A stretch of 64,000 bases of DNA. Source: Ostrinia nubilalis. Its lineage: Eukaryota > Arthropoda > Insecta > Lepidoptera > Crambidae. How positions within the stretch are numbered: the first letter of the stretch is position 1; each line of letters opens with the position of its first letter. The notes beneath the pieces were generated by a model. It saw only the letters and a program-made list of their open reading frames with translations, was not told where the DNA came from and searched no databases. Where the stretch lies: positions 4,745,001 to 4,809,000 of the forward strand of contig NC_087097.1 of the NCBI RefSeq assembly GCF_963855985.1. The letters run 5' to 3'. The position numbers were made by a program, and so were the translations under genes. This document shows positions 1 to 10,689 of the stretch, piece after piece.

Positions 1-475
1 ACCGATTAGTTTCGTTCTCTTTTACTGTCTGTAAAAGTTGTTCATTTGTTTTTTACGGTTCAATGTTTCTGTAAATGATTACACGTTTAAGATGGGGCAG
101 TAGGAATGCGGGACGAATGTTTGGAAGAATAAAGGATCCTATTAAATATAGGGGTTTTTAAAGCAGTATGCAGAAAGTTATGGATGTAGACTTGATGTGT
201 CGGTAACTAGTACCACATTTCCCAATGTTACACTCAACTAGAAAGCGAGATAGGTCAGAAAAACGACGTAGTTAAGTGAGTGAGTCCCATAGGTGTAAAC
301 TGAAGTTATGACAAACAATTCCAGCTACAAAATCAAAACATACAAAAAAGTTTAAAAAATAGGCGTATCAATGTCTATTTTCAATACAATAGTTCACTAG
401 TATAATAGTTCACAGTTCACTATAAAGTACGTAACAAAAGTAGCGTTTCAATAAACGCGAAGCATTAGACACTCC

Positions 476-530
476 GCGGCGGATGCGTTACCGCTCATTA
501 GGGGCGATAATATCGCCGCGACACTGCATA
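476..530 (+). repeat. Short CG-rich dispersed repeat, copy 1
   Basis: This segment and 1120-1177 share the cores TTACCGCTCATT, GCGAC and CTGCATA in the same order and orientation inside otherwise AT-rich DNA. The two copies differ at several positions and by small indels, so they are old. The family is not recognised; they may be pieces of a decayed transposon. Confidence 0.45.
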
Positions 531-1119
531 ATATGCAGTGAATATGCAGTGATAAACGTACGACACGCTACACGTGGTGTGGAGGTGGAGTTATTGGAAG
601 AAAACGCTGTAATTTATGCAGCTGAGTGTACAATTGGATTTGCACTGAAGGCGAATGAGTTATTGCTCATTTTACTGCGTAAGTATATTAGAAGTTATTT
701 CAAATGGTGCAATTAATGTATGACGTCACCTTTTACTATATCAATGACTAGACTAAGACTTGGGTATTTAAAACAGCGACCTTGATTATGAGTGGAAGCA
801 AAAGTAAATAGCTTAATTAATTTTATTGATGACAACAAACCTCAGTGCCTTATGTGTTAAGTATTGTCTTTTGTAAAATGCTGTATGTTTGTGGCTACGG
901 TCTTTGTAAATTCGAAATCATGTCTAAAAGGTTTGCCTAAGCATGAGCCCTCCCAATATTTATTTATACTGTAGTAGGTAAGGAGGTTAATTTCTCTTGT
1001 GTTCTGTTTATATGAAATAAAATATTTAAAATAATAAAAAAAACTATTTAAAAAACTATATTTATTTGTAATAGATCTTCGCGTGTGACGTCACGAGACC
1101 CGTTTGTAAAACTCCCAAA

Positions 1120-1177
1120 GCGGCGCGTATGAATTACCGCTCATTGCAGTGATATGATCGCGTCGCGACGCTGCATA
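1120..1177 (+). repeat. Short CG-rich dispersed repeat, copy 2
   Basis: Second copy of the 476-530 repeat in the same orientation about 645 bp downstream. It keeps GCGGCG, TTACCGCTCATT, TCGCGAC and CTGCATA. No terminal inverted repeats or target duplication could be defined. Confidence 0.45.
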
Positions 1178-1583
1178 CATTACCGCGGTGCAGACCTGAT
1201 GACGTAATGGATAATGTTTTATTTTGACACTTAACTCCGTCAAAGCGAAACAGAAAGTAATAAAGAACAGAAAGTCTACAACGAGTTAGTTAATAAACAT
1301 AGAAGTTAAAATAACAAGAACGTTGTAGATGTAAGCAAAAGAGAAGAGTAGAGTCCAAATATTTTTGTCACTAAGGGCTTCTGTCTAATCTAGTCTTTGC
1401 TTGAAAGCTTAACACATTTATGATGATAAAGTGAGTGACGTCAGATCTACTTTTGACGATAAGTAAGTGCTCATAAAAGAGACAAATAGAAAATTGATAA
1501 TGCAAATTAAATAAAACGTGACTCTGTAGCCTACATGAGACTACCTTATTCTATTTATCAAATGAAACGTCACCTTTAAGTAA

Positions 1584-1614
1584 TCCCAACTAATATTATA
1601 AATGCGAAAGTAAC

Positions 1615-1647
<33 letters not shown>

Positions 1648-1828
1648 TACGCTTTCCCGCTTAAACCTCGCAACCGATTTTGATGAAATTTGGCATAGAG
1701 ATAGTTTGAGTCCCGGGAAAGAACATAGGATAGTTTTTATCCCGGTTTTTGAAACAGGGACGCGCGCGATAAAGCTTTTCTGTGACAGACAAAATTCCAC
1801 GCGGGCGAAGCCGCGGGCGGAAAGCTAG
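1584..1828 (+). mobile_element. Non-autonomous Helitron
   Basis: The element starts with TC just after an A and contains the early motif ACTAATATTATAAATGCGAA, which is common in lepidopteran Helitrons. A (GTCT)n microsatellite of about 30 bp follows at 1617-1647, then a stretch around CCGATTTTGATGAAATTTGG, and it ends with a GC-rich hairpin (GCGGGCGAAGCCGCGGGC) followed by CTAG and a T. The A/T insertion site, 5' TC, subterminal hairpin and 3' CTAG are the Helitron hallmarks. At 245 bp it encodes no Rep/helicase and would be moved in trans. The family assignment is from memory of lepidopteran repeats. Confidence 0.8.
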
Positions 1829-3413
1829 TACATTATACGTATTGGCTTATTAGTTCTACCTTAATATTGAATTAAACAACAAGACAATCAATCACAAAAC
1901 AATAACAGCAACCTACCACGCACCCAATACGGGCATCACTCAAATTATGACAAAAAACAATACGTTTGTAATTTTAATTTGACAGCTGGTGATTTCAGCA
2001 TCCTGTATGACAAAGCAGGCCGATATAGCCTAATTATACGTCATTATTGCTAATTGTACAATACGCGGTAAGAAGTATTTGCGACTATTAATGACAAAAG
2101 CAATTAAGGCCCGCGCACACAGCGCGCGTGTGTGCGTCTCGGACACTTTGATAAGGACACAGTAAAGAGGTAGAGCGGTAACTTATGTTGGTGGAAAATT
2201 TACTGAACATACTTTCAGAGTCTCGTAACTTTGTGGCGACAGAAGAAAAAAGTATATTTTTATTATTTGAATGGGCAAGTATTTTACAATCACATCTATG
2301 TTAAGTCTGTCTGTAGAGTAGATGTATTTTTACTGAAAATACTTTTAGAAACTCGTAAGTTTGTTGTAGCGACCTAATCGGAAACGTTTTTTATCATTAT
2401 TTGATTATGCAAGTATTTGACAATCACATCTATTTACCTCTGTAAAGTAGATATATTTTACGATTCTAAAATCAATATAATATCACTAAAGTAAGTAACC
2501 TATTTACCAGATTTTTTCAAATAAAGTTTTCAATGTTATTTTATTAAAGTTCATTAAAAAACATATTAAGACGTTTTGGTAAGAATAGTTCTTTTCGATA
2601 TTGTCCATAACATATTAGTTGTCCTTGTAGTCAAGTTACTGTTTCTTCAACTGCACTGTGCCAAGATGCATTTATAGAAGTGTTTTAGTGTGCGTTCACT
2701 TTTAATTTACTTTGAAAAGGAAAAATGTGTGGTACAAATGAGACGGCGCAAAAATGTGTTAGTTGCCAGTTATTTAACTCGTGGAGGTTACAAGATGATT
2801 TACTAACTTTAAATGAGCTATGTTTATACATAATGACTTTTTAAATCTTTTTTTCTAGTTAAAAAAAATAAACACGAACTTTATTTAAACTAGCTACTTA
2901 CAGCTACTCGTACATTGGTAAATTTCAAGTGGTTCAAATTTTCACTATCAACTGCCTATCTTAGAACTTAATATGTTTTTTTTAAGTTAATAACTTAATA
3001 CGGTAAATGTGATGTAGAAGCCTATTAAGATGACAATGTTAAAAATAAAAACTAATAAATAAATAATTGAGTGTCCTTAAAAAGGCAATAATCCATTATT
3101 AGTCAGGTATTTTGCGATAACATCTAATACTAAGTTATAATAATAGTAATAACGTTATTTATTCATGTAGTTGAGTGCATTTAGATACAGGTTCATCAAT
3201 AATAATAACATTATTATGGTAATAATAATGAAGTGGAGTAAAGAGAATACAGTGTAACCAATAATAGCGTTTACGGTTATTATAAGTATCATAAAAAGCG
3301 AATAAGCGCATAATCGGCTCTGATGAACCTCATTACAAGCTGGGTACAGTCGCCCGCAAGTATTTTACGTATAAAAATTTTATGTCGGCGTAAAAACTGT
3401 TCGTTCGTTCGTT
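1829..3413. other. AT-rich non-coding stretch
   Basis: No gene is supported. It contains the local duplication at 2199-2460 and a small ATT-rich inverted sequence near 3200-3230. Nothing else stands out. Confidence 0.6.
2199..2460 (+). repeat. Two-copy tandem duplication, unit about 130 bp
   Basis: The segment 2199-2328 is followed directly by a diverged copy, 2329-2460. Both start with TTTACTGAA, then carry CTCGTAA, TTTGT, GCGAC, a T-rich run, CAAGTATTT and ACAATCACATCTAT, and end with GTAGAT. The copies differ by many substitutions and a few indels, so the duplication is old. It has no coding potential and no recognised family. Confidence 0.65.
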
Positions 3414-3522
3414 TCAGCCGAAAGACGTCCAGAGTTGGACAAAGGCCTCCCCCAAGGATTTTCACAAAGACCGGTCCTGCGTCGATCGCATCCAGGCACC
3501 TCCCGCGACCTTCACCAGATAA
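3397..3522 (-). mobile_element. RTE-type LINE 3' end fragment (copy A)
   Basis: The segment shares GGACAAAGGCCTCCCCCAAG, ACCGGTCCTGCG and CCCGCGACCTTCACCAGAT with the copies near 18.6 and 40.2 kb. Those encode, on the minus strand, the C-terminus of a LINE endonuclease/reverse transcriptase. This copy holds only the last 35 or so codons and is mutated. It borders a (TTCG)n tract at 3397-3412, which on the minus strand is the short tandem-repeat tail typical of RTE elements. It is a 5'-truncated dead copy. Confidence 0.7.
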
Positions 3523-3530
3523 TAACTGTG

Positions 3531-4719
3531 TTTGACAAGTAAACTGATCAACAACATTAATGATACTATATTAAGAGGTAAAGTTTATGACATTGTTTGC
3601 AGGTAAATGAAAATGCTTTCACTAGTAAGTAAAGTAAGTAAGCTTAATTGTTATTGTTGTTTAAGTAGTAAGCTTAATTGTTTTTACTGAAATAGGCTAC
3701 TCATATTCAAAATACTCATTGTGTCTTACCTGAAAAAGTTATTTGTGCTAATGTTTTTTATTTTTGTGTTGTGTGTTTGTTATTAAGTGGGTAATATTTT
3801 CATAATGTAAGTTTAGAACATCTATTGATGTGACGAAAGAGTGGATTCCTCTCAATACAGGTTACTTAAACTTAAAGAGAGGAATTCCTTAACTACTTGT
3901 AACATTCGTACTAAGTGTCAATAAAATATTTTTCATTTTCATTTTTTTCATTTCATTCATTAATGTTACCTAACTTTAAAAGAAAACAAACATTTTTCAA
4001 AATCAGCATAGCAATGCTTCGTTAATAATCGCTGTCGATAAATCGATGCATCGATATTATTTTTGTATTACATTTAAGCAGATTACATAATGCTCTATGA
4101 ATCGTTCGTCCGTATTACATTCGTACTTAGCTCGCTTTGAAATAAAACAAAAGAATAACGAAAATGCTAAAAGCAATATCTCGTCGAGTTTGATTGCTGT
4201 CTTAAACGCAGTAAGTGCTCGCTTTTTCTTCACACTTTTTTGCGGCTGAATATCCCCGCAACATTGTAGTGCGTTTTTACTCCACTCCGGCGCATAAGTG
4301 TTGCTCGAAGATTAATGAGCAAACAAGCGGTTAAGAAGAGCGCCGCTTCGTTTAGTTTAAATTGAATGTCTCATCGTCTGAGTTGGTTAAATTAATTGCA
4401 TTAATGCAGTATGTACTTGAAATGGAGTTTTCTTCAAAATCACGTAAAACGACAAAAAATAGAGTTGCGAAAAATACTTTGATAATCATTAGTATTTAGG
4501 CCTCACTATATTAATTTATGTGTGATCTACTTATTTATTACCCTAGTGGACTTGTACTTAGCCTAGAAATAGTTTTGCACATTCCTTGTTGAATTGGCCC
4601 GGATAGTTTACAATAGAGTCAAAATCTTTTTTTTCCATATTCCTTATACAACATTGTGGAAAAATGCATCGTGTAAGTTCTAACAACAGGTCACAAAGAA
4701 TTTAAAAAAGTTATAACTC
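3531..4719. other. AT-rich non-coding stretch
   Basis: No supported gene. A short direct repeat (AGTAAGCTTAATTGTT) occurs twice near 3636-3680. A slightly CG-richer patch lies near 4190-4340. No promoter or exon could be defended. Confidence 0.55.
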
Positions 4720-4722
4720 TTA

Positions 4723-4840
4723 GGCTGAGTTGCACCACCCAAATTTGACCGTAACTATGACGATAACCGGTGTTTTTTGTATGGAGTTTGACAAATATTT
4801 GACGTTTATCTCAGTTAAAGTAAGATGGTGCAACCCAGCC
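4723..4840. mobile_element. PIF/Harbinger-like MITE, copy 1 (118 bp)
   Basis: The 15-bp terminal inverted repeats are GGCTGAGTTGCACCA and TGGTGCAACCCAGCC, matching at 14 of 15 positions. The element is flanked by the 3-bp target duplication TTA (4720-4722 and 4841-4843). A 3-bp TWA duplication is typical of PIF/Harbinger. Two relatives lie at 20004-20117 and 21934-22046. There is no coding capacity, so mobilisation would need a transposase in trans. Confidence 0.82.
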
Positions 4841-4843
4841 TTA

Positions 4844-5535
4844 TAATTAGGCCGATGCTAGCTGATTTTGTTGTTGGTAGCTCTTCAAATTGGGTGGATT
4901 ACAAATTTTATGGGCAGTTTCTATGGCTATAGTTAGAAAATAACCTGATTTTACGAGCCATAATAATGTGCATCAGATCAATTCTTCTGCTAGACACGCG
5001 CTTGCAAGTCTACGTCATGATAACTCATTAGTTGGGAGCTTAATGGTCCTAAGCATGCGGGCGGATCGCCGCGTTGGACCAGCGCTGTTGGAAGAGGTCC
5101 ATTGACGTAGAGGATACGAGAAAATGACGTCATCTTTCTTTACAGCGAGAGGAAAATAACTTTAAAGCGAGAGTTAAGGTGTGATATTTTATGCCTTCAG
5201 CTGATCGCTTAGTTTGCTTTAAAGGACAGCACTAGTGATCAAATACCTACCTATGCCAGTTCCTAAAAGTTTGGTTGTTAAAACCCACACAGTAGGGCGT
5301 AGGGGTAGAAGAGGCACAAAACATCACGTAGATCATACAAGTTATATAAAAAAAAAAACATTTTGTTTTAAATTACTTGAAGTGGGCGATGAAAATAATG
5401 ATAAATGTAGCGTTTAATATTAAGCGGTAGACGTATTAAGTGCTTTCGATTATGAGAAATGTCACTGCTTCCATTAAAAATGGCTAGTGTAGAAATAATA
5501 TTTCTCAAATAGTTTTACCAAAATTACTGTCACTT
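4844..5535. other. Non-coding stretch between MITE and LINE fragment
   Basis: No recognisable gene. The open frame 5235-5417 (+) is low in similarity to anything I know and includes a poly-lysine run from an A tract, so it is treated as chance. Confidence 0.5.
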
Positions 5536-5740
5536 TACGATCTAGTTTTCGCACCGCGCGCGAGGCATGGAAACACAAACGTGGTCGCCCCAGACAAACT
5601 TGGCGGCGCACTGTAGCAGACGAGGCGAAAAAAATCGGCAAGACCTGGAGCGAGATCAAGCGCGAAGCTCAAGACCGAACAAGATGGAGGACTGTTGTGG
5701 ACGCCCTCTGCCCCATCTAGGGAACATAGGACCTTAAGTA
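5536..5740 (+). pseudogene. LINE reverse-transcriptase C-terminus remnant
   Basis: Read on the plus strand, 5568-5720 encodes about 50 residues with the pattern GRPRQTWRR, then GKTW, then AQDRTRW, then ALCP before a stop at 5718-5720. This layout is the usual last part of a non-LTR retrotransposon ORF2. A few upstream residues (TAREA) fit as well, with some residues apparently lost between them and the GRP motif. The rest of the element is absent, so this is a 5'-truncated fossil. It differs from the RTE copies at 3.4, 18.6 and 40.2 kb; I do not assign a clade. Confidence 0.72.
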
Positions 5741-6290
5741 AGCGAGGCATGGAACGTCAAAAATAAGTGCAAATCTGGTGCAAACTCGGTACAAACTCGG
5801 TGCATAACGCGAACGCGCCGTATTTCGGAGGTCGGCAGCGGCGCTAATGACAATAACTCGCCGTAACGAGCCGGAGTGCCAGCTTAGAGCGAGCGTGAGG
5901 TGTCGTTGGATTACCACCTCGATGACGTACCTAAACAGAAGGTTATCGTAGAGTTTTCCTGTGGACGATGTTAAAGGTATCAGATCGATTCAAAGCTGTT
6001 ACATCCTAGTCCTTCTATCACACTGTAGAAGGTATTACAAGTTGATGTCACATCGCTGGTGATAGACTTATCTTTCTAAAAAGTTCAATAAATCTCCATG
6101 ACAAAGTAGTTTTACTGTTTGACACTTGGAAAAACATAAGTTGAGAAAAGTCATATGCATTTTATATTACGTTAGCTTTAAATGCGGTATTTATTGAAGA
6201 CTATCGGTGACAATATTACAAGAAGTATTCGTATCCGTAATTTCTAGTGATACGTCCGCTATCCAGTAACGCAATTTCGAATAACCCGGT
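5741..6290. other. Non-coding flank of the copia insertion
   Basis: AT-rich DNA with one slightly CG-rich patch near 5780-5880. No gene or repeat is recognised. Confidence 0.5.
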
Positions 6291-6295
6291 AGTCC
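6291..6295 (+). repeat. Target-site duplication of the copia element (left)
   Basis: AGTCC here is repeated exactly at 10685-10689, directly outside the two LTRs. This is the 5-bp duplication expected from Ty1/copia integrase. Confidence 0.9.
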
Positions 6296-6464
6296 TGAAG
6301 TAATAATTAAAAGACTGAAAGTTTAAATAAGTATGTATAATAATTGTTCTCAATGGATTTACAAAAGAGTATGCTCGCAGTAGGAAAAAGTATGGCGGAG
6401 AGAGGGCTAGAGATGGGGTCACATCCGGAGGGTGACTTCACTAGTGATGTGTTCAATTGCAACA
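6296..6464 (-). repeat. Copia 3' LTR
   Basis: 169 bp, starting TGTTGCAATTG and ending TTACTTCA on the minus strand. It is identical to the other LTR at 10516-10684 in a base-by-base reading. The gag-pol stop codon lies inside it, so the last 14 or so codons are LTR-encoded. The LTR is short for the family. Confidence 0.95.
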
Positions 6465-9400
6465 TCCTCCCTTGAACACAGGCCCATCTTGCAGGAGAGG
6501 TAGCGCAGCTTGGCTTGTGGAGTCGCTTTGGTCAGCACGTCGGCAGCCATCTCTTCAGTACTGACATACTGAACCTCTATCTTCCTCTCATTGATTTTGT
6601 CCCTGACAAAATGGTGTCGGACGTCTATGTGCTTCGTCCGACTATTGTAACCAACGGTACCTGAAAGCTTAATACAACTTTGGTTATCGCAATAAATGAC
6701 AATAGGGCGACACGCCAGGTGTGGCCAGAATTCTTGTTGGAGCTGTTGGAGCCACACAGCCTCTTGAGTACATGCCGACAGTGACATGTACTCTGCCTCT
6801 GTCGTTGATAGCGCAACGGTAGGCTGACGCCTCGAGTTCCAGCATATAGATCCTCCCTGAAAGATGAAGGTGTAGCCGGTACAGGAGCGTCTGTCTTCTT
6901 CAGAGTTAGCCCAATCTGCGTCACAGTAAGCATGAACTATTTCTTCATGTCTATTTTGGTTATAAGACAAACAGTAGTTCTCAGTGCCTTTCAAGTATCT
7001 CAATACACGCTTCAGAGTTACCCAATGCTTCATTTCCGGTTTGTTATTGTATCTACTTAGGTAACTTACAACATAGTTAATGTCTGGTCTTGTGCCTTGA
7101 GACAAATAAAGTAGACATCCAATGATTTCTTGGTAAGGAATATTTTTCATAATTGCGTCTTCTTGGCCAGTTGAAGGTAGTTTTGTCTGAGGATCTATCG
7201 GTGTCTTGACAGGTTTACAGTCTGACATACCATATCTTTGTAGTATTTCCTGTATGTATTTCTTCTGGTCAATATACATAATACCTTTCTTTCTGTCTCT
7301 TGTAACATGTAATCCAATGCAGTATTTCAATTCACCAATATCTTTCATGCTAAATGCTTCACATAATTTCTTTTTCAGGTTGTCCTTTGTAGATTTGCAG
7401 TTGGTGAATAAAATAAGATCGTCTACGTAAACAGCTACAAATGTTATATCATTTTCTCCAACAATCTTGTAGTAGATGCATGGATCAATCGAGGATTGAG
7501 AAAGTCCTATTTCTTTAAGTGTACCATCCAATTTTCTGTTCCAGTTACGACTTGCCTGTTTCAGGCCGTACAGAGATTTCTTCAGTAAGCATACATCGGT
7601 GCTGTTTCCATTTTCATACATCGGTGGCTGCAGCATAAATATCTCTTCTTCAATATCGCCCTGAAGAAATGCGGAAACGGCGTCCATCTGGTCAATATCC
7701 AGGTTATACTTCGTAGCAAGCGCAAGTAAGTATCGAAGTGAAGTGTACCTTATAACAGGTGAGTAAATTTCGTCATAATCTATTCCTTTCTTCTGTGCAC
7801 AGCCTTTTATAACCAATCTAGCTTTGTATTTAGTTATATTTCCATTCTCATCTTGTTTTGTTTTGTACACCCACTTACATGGTATTGTTTTCTTTTCAGG
7901 TGGCAGTTTCGTCAAGATCCAGGTTTGGTTGTCTATCAGTGACTTGTATTCTTCATCCATGGCTTGTATCCATTTCTCTGAATTTTTGCATGATAAAGCT
8001 TCTTCCAAGCTTGTCGGATCATCGCACATAGCCAGGCATGCATGAAGATTGTCATCGGAGTCATCATAGCGTACAGGTCTCCTCCTTGGTCTTGGTCTCA
8101 ATGTGATATTCGAGCTCTGTTCAACTACATGTTGATGCTCATCAGATATCTCGCCACTACTTGGTGTATATGTCCTGTCATTGGCATCTGTGTAAGTAAC
8201 ATCTTCAGACATAGATCTGTCACTGTCATGAGCATCATTTGTCAAGCTAGATTCATCCGGAGTCGATATTTCAGTCACTACATTCGGAGTACTTATATCA
8301 AACTTTGATGAAGCTGTTTCGGTGACTTGCTCTTTGGTAAGTTGAGTCAAATTCGAATTTTCTATGAAAATAACATCTCTGCTTTTCAAAATTGCTTTCT
8401 TCTTCGTGTCTAGTAATCGGTAGCCTTTAGTATTTTGACAGTAGCCAACAAATACCATTTCTGTAGATTTGGCATCCCATTTCTGTCTCTGTTGCTTAGG
8501 TATATGAACCATCGCTTTGCAACCAAATACTCGCATGTGGCTAATGTTAGGTTTTCTCCCAGACCATTTCTCCTCCGGTGTTATGTCATTCAGTACTCGA
8601 GATGGGGATCTGTTTGTAATGTATGCAGCGGTGTTAACGGCTTCAGCCCAATACATCTTCGGCAGATTGGCATCACTGAGCATGCACTTGGCGCGTTCCA
8701 CTAGCGTACGGTTCTTCCTCTCGCTTAGGCCGTTCTGCTCAGGTGTGTACGGCGTCGTCGTTTGGTGCTTGATGCCAGAATCTGTAAGATATTTTGAGAA
8801 ATCTTTATTACAGTATTCAGTGCCGTTATCTGTGCGAAGAATCTTTATCTTTCTCCCCAACTCATTCTCTACTTCACATTTAAATTCATGAAATACAGTT
8901 TTGACATCTAATTTATTTTTCAGGAAGTACACGAAGACTTTTCTGGAGAAATCATCGATGAAGGTAATGAAATATTTGGCTCCTCCCATTGAAGCACACT
9001 CCATGGGGCCACAGAGATCTGAGTGTATGACCTCAAGTTGTGAAGTTGCTCTTGAGCCTTCATTTTTGAAAGAAAATCTAGTTTGCTTTCCTTCTATACA
9101 GGGTATGCATGCTTTACTATCAATTTTTGTAATTTTCACTCCTTCAGTACAATTTACTAGCTTTTTCACATCATTGTAATTCAGGTGGGCCATTCTACGG
9201 TGCCAAACATCTAATGTTTCAGAACTATCAGTGGTAGTAACATATGCATTCCCTTCAGCAATAATCAATTTATACATGTTGTTGGTTAGTCTCGCCGTTG
9301 CTACTAATTGTTTCTCTTTATTGTAAATATTACAGCCAGTTTTATGAAAGTTGACATGACATCCATTCTTCACTAGCTGACTAACCGACAGCAAGTTAGC

Positions 9401-10366
9401 ACTGAGCTCAGGAATAAATAAAACGTCTCTCACCTGGACAGTGTTTCTTTTACCATTATTACAGCAGAGATTGAGATCCACATTTCCCATCTTCTGTATA
9501 GTGACTGAAGAGTTATTGGCCACCTTTATACTTTGTATCGGAGGTGTCTTTACCGCATACAACCAATCAGATCTTCTCGTCATATGCATGGATGCGCCAG
9601 AGTCCACATACCAATCATTGTCATTCTGTGTGTTGGCTGAAAAAACTGCAGTAAAATTCTTATTAGCATTTGAAGAATCTTTCTTATTAGAGAAACAATT
9701 TTTGCTCAAATGTCCATATCGGTTACAACTGTAGCAACGGGGTCCTCGGGATTTATTCTGATTATTAGTGGGGTTACTATATTTCTTTGGGGGGTTTCTT
9801 GGCTTTGTGTACAATACTGTAGTATCAGATTCCGTTTTGACCTCTTGTAACAATTTAGTTTTAATTGAATCTGCACTAATTTTGACACCGGAGCTTTCAA
9901 GACCCATAATCATTGGTTTATACTGGTCTGGTAAACCCGCTAACATTAAAGTTCCTAACCACTCATCGTCGACTTTAAAATCTACATTTCTCAGTTTGTG
10001 AGCTGTGGTAATTATTTTATTTACGTACTCTTCTACGTTTGAACATCCATCTAAGGTCGTGTTTACTAAATCTCGGAGTAAACCTACTCTTCGAGTCAAA
10101 CCAGAGTCCTCAAATGCGTTTTGTAAATTTAGCCATACCTGTCTTGAAGTCTTTGCATCTTGGATATGTATGTAGTTGATCGGATCCACGAGCAGAATTA
10201 TTTTTGACTTAGCTTTCAGGTCTAGCTTCGGATTTACCACGCCGTCCTCATTTTCGATACATTCCCACAACTCCTCTAGCTCGAGGTATGACTTTACGGC
10301 GAATTTCCATGTGTTGTAGTTTTCTCTCCCGGTCAGTTTGTCAATGTGAACTGTATTTGTCGACAT
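6419..10366 (-). CDS. Copia gag-pol polyprotein, 1315 aa
   Basis: A single ORF carries all functions needed for copia retrotransposition. In order: copia-type Gag region (residues 1-185); CCHC zinc knuckle CYSCNRYGHLSKNC (211-224); aspartic protease with DSGA (255-258); integrase with its HHCC zinc site (H389, H394, C420, C423) and DDE triad (D450, D513, E549 in the NGLSER motif); an acidic/serine-rich linker (about 690-760); reverse transcriptase (about 810-1060) with the YVDD active site (980-983); and RNase H with D1149, E1190/E1192 and D1227. Gag and Pol are fused in one frame with no frameshift, as in copia elements. The start is the first ATG after the short leader that follows the primer site. 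No stop, frameshift or lost catalytic residue was seen. The C-terminus runs into the 3' LTR. Confidence 0.96.
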   Translation of the reverse strand: MSTNTVHIDKLTGRENYNTWKFAVKSYLELEELWECIENEDGVVNPKLDLKAKSKIILLVDPINYIHIQDAKTSRQVWLNLQNAFEDSGLTRRVGLLRDLVNTTLDGCSNVEEYVNKIITTAHKLRNVDFKVDDEWLGTLMLAGLPDQYKPMIMGLESSGVKISADSIKTKLLQEVKTESDTTVLYTKPRNPPKKYSNPTNNQNKSRGPRCYSCNRYGHLSKNCFSNKKDSSNANKNFTAVFSANTQNDNDWYVDSGASMHMTRRSDWLYAVKTPPIQSIKVANNSSVTIQKMGNVDLNLCCNNGKRNTVQVRDVLFIPELSANLLSVSQLVKNGCHVNFHKTGCNIYNKEKQLVATARLTNNMYKLIIAEGNAYVTTTDSSETLDVWHRRMAHLNYNDVKKLVNCTEGVKITKIDSKACIPCIEGKQTRFSFKNEGSRATSQLEVIHSDLCGPMECASMGGAKYFITFIDDFSRKVFVYFLKNKLDVKTVFHEFKCEVENELGRKIKILRTDNGTEYCNKDFSKYLTDSGIKHQTTTPYTPEQNGLSERKNRTLVERAKCMLSDANLPKMYWAEAVNTAAYITNRSPSRVLNDITPEEKWSGRKPNISHMRVFGCKAMVHIPKQQRQKWDAKSTEMVFVGYCQNTKGYRLLDTKKKAILKSRDVIFIENSNLTQLTKEQVTETASSKFDISTPNVVTEISTPDESSLTNDAHDSDRSMSEDVTYTDANDRTYTPSSGEISDEHQHVVEQSSNITLRPRPRRRPVRYDDSDDNLHACLAMCDDPTSLEEALSCKNSEKWIQAMDEEYKSLIDNQTWILTKLPPEKKTIPCKWVYKTKQDENGNITKYKARLVIKGCAQKKGIDYDEIYSPVIRYTSLRYLLALATKYNLDIDQMDAVSAFLQGDIEEEIFMLQPPMYENGNSTDVCLLKKSLYGLKQASRNWNRKLDGTLKEIGLSQSSIDPCIYYKIVGENDITFVAVYVDDLILFTNCKSTKDNLKKKLCEAFSMKDIGELKYCIGLHVTRDRKKGIMYIDQKKYIQEILQRYGMSDCKPVKTPIDPQTKLPSTGQEDAIMKNIPYQEIIGCLLYLSQGTRPDINYVVSYLSRYNNKPEMKHWVTLKRVLRYLKGTENYCLSYNQNRHEEIVHAYCDADWANSEEDRRSCTGYTFIFQGGSICWNSRRQPTVALSTTEAEYMSLSACTQEAVWLQQLQQEFWPHLACRPIVIYCDNQSCIKLSGTVGYNSRTKHIDVRHHFVRDKINERKIEVQYVSTEEMAADVLTKATPQAKLRYLSCKMGLCSREDVAIEHITSEVTLRM
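6465..6473 (-). other. Copia polypurine tract
   Basis: On the minus strand the purine run AAGGGAGGA sits directly before the 3' LTR. This is the position where plus-strand DNA synthesis is primed in LTR retrotransposons. Confidence 0.85.
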
Positions 10367-10500
10367 TGCCTCGGAAACTGAATTGTACTTTTAGCTGAAA
10401 TAAGCTGAAAGAAAACTATCTGCGGCAACCTAACCTCAACTATTTTTACGCGGTACTTTTCGGAATTAAACTTTTTTTACAAAAAATTTTACTTTCAGGG

Positions 10501-10515
10501 GCTGGGCCCATAACC
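10501..10515 (-). other. Copia primer-binding site
   Basis: Directly after the 5' LTR the minus strand reads GGTTATGGGCCCAGC. From memory this is nearly the primer site of Drosophila copia, which is primed by an internal fragment of initiator methionine tRNA instead of a tRNA 3' end. It marks the start of the untranslated leader (10367-10515). Confidence 0.85.
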
Positions 10516-10684
10516 TGAAGTAATAATTAAAAGACTGAAAGTTTAAATAAGTATGTATAATAATTGTTCTCAATGGATTTACAAAAGAGTATGCTCGCAG
10601 TAGGAAAAAGTATGGCGGAGAGAGGGCTAGAGATGGGGTCACATCCGGAGGGTGACTTCACTAGTGATGTGTTCAATTGCAACA
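10516..10684 (-). repeat. Copia 5' LTR
   Basis: 169 bp, identical to 6296-6464. It should carry the element's promoter. A TATA-like AT stretch (TTATTATACATA on the minus strand) lies in its second half, but no transcription start can be fixed. Confidence 0.95.
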
Positions 10685-10689
10685 AGTCC
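10685..10689 (+). repeat. Target-site duplication of the copia element (right)
   Basis: AGTCC, matching 6291-6295. Removing the element and one copy restores an uninterrupted host sequence. Confidence 0.9.

Larger units (their letters stand above)
1..1583. other. AT-rich non-coding stretch
   Basis: No coding region is supported. The only longer open frame (483-716, + strand) matches no family I recognise and overlaps a short repeat, so it is probably chance. Apart from the repeat pair at 476-530 and 1120-1177, nothing distinct is seen. Confidence 0.6.
6296..10684 (-). mobile_element. Complete Ty1/copia LTR retrotransposon
   Basis: A 4389-bp element read on the minus strand. It has two identical 169-bp LTRs with TG...CA ends, a primer-binding site next to the 5' LTR (10501-10515), one uninterrupted gag-pol ORF (6419-10366), a polypurine tract (6465-6473) and a 5-bp AGTCC target duplication. 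All expected domains and catalytic residues are present. Identical LTRs, an intact ORF and an intact duplication mean the insertion is very recent. The element appears autonomous, although activity cannot be read from sequence. Confidence 0.96.

Noticed and set aside
7206..9734. Plus-strand frames of 70-124 codons across the copia element
   Set aside because: Antisense shadows of the gag-pol ORF.
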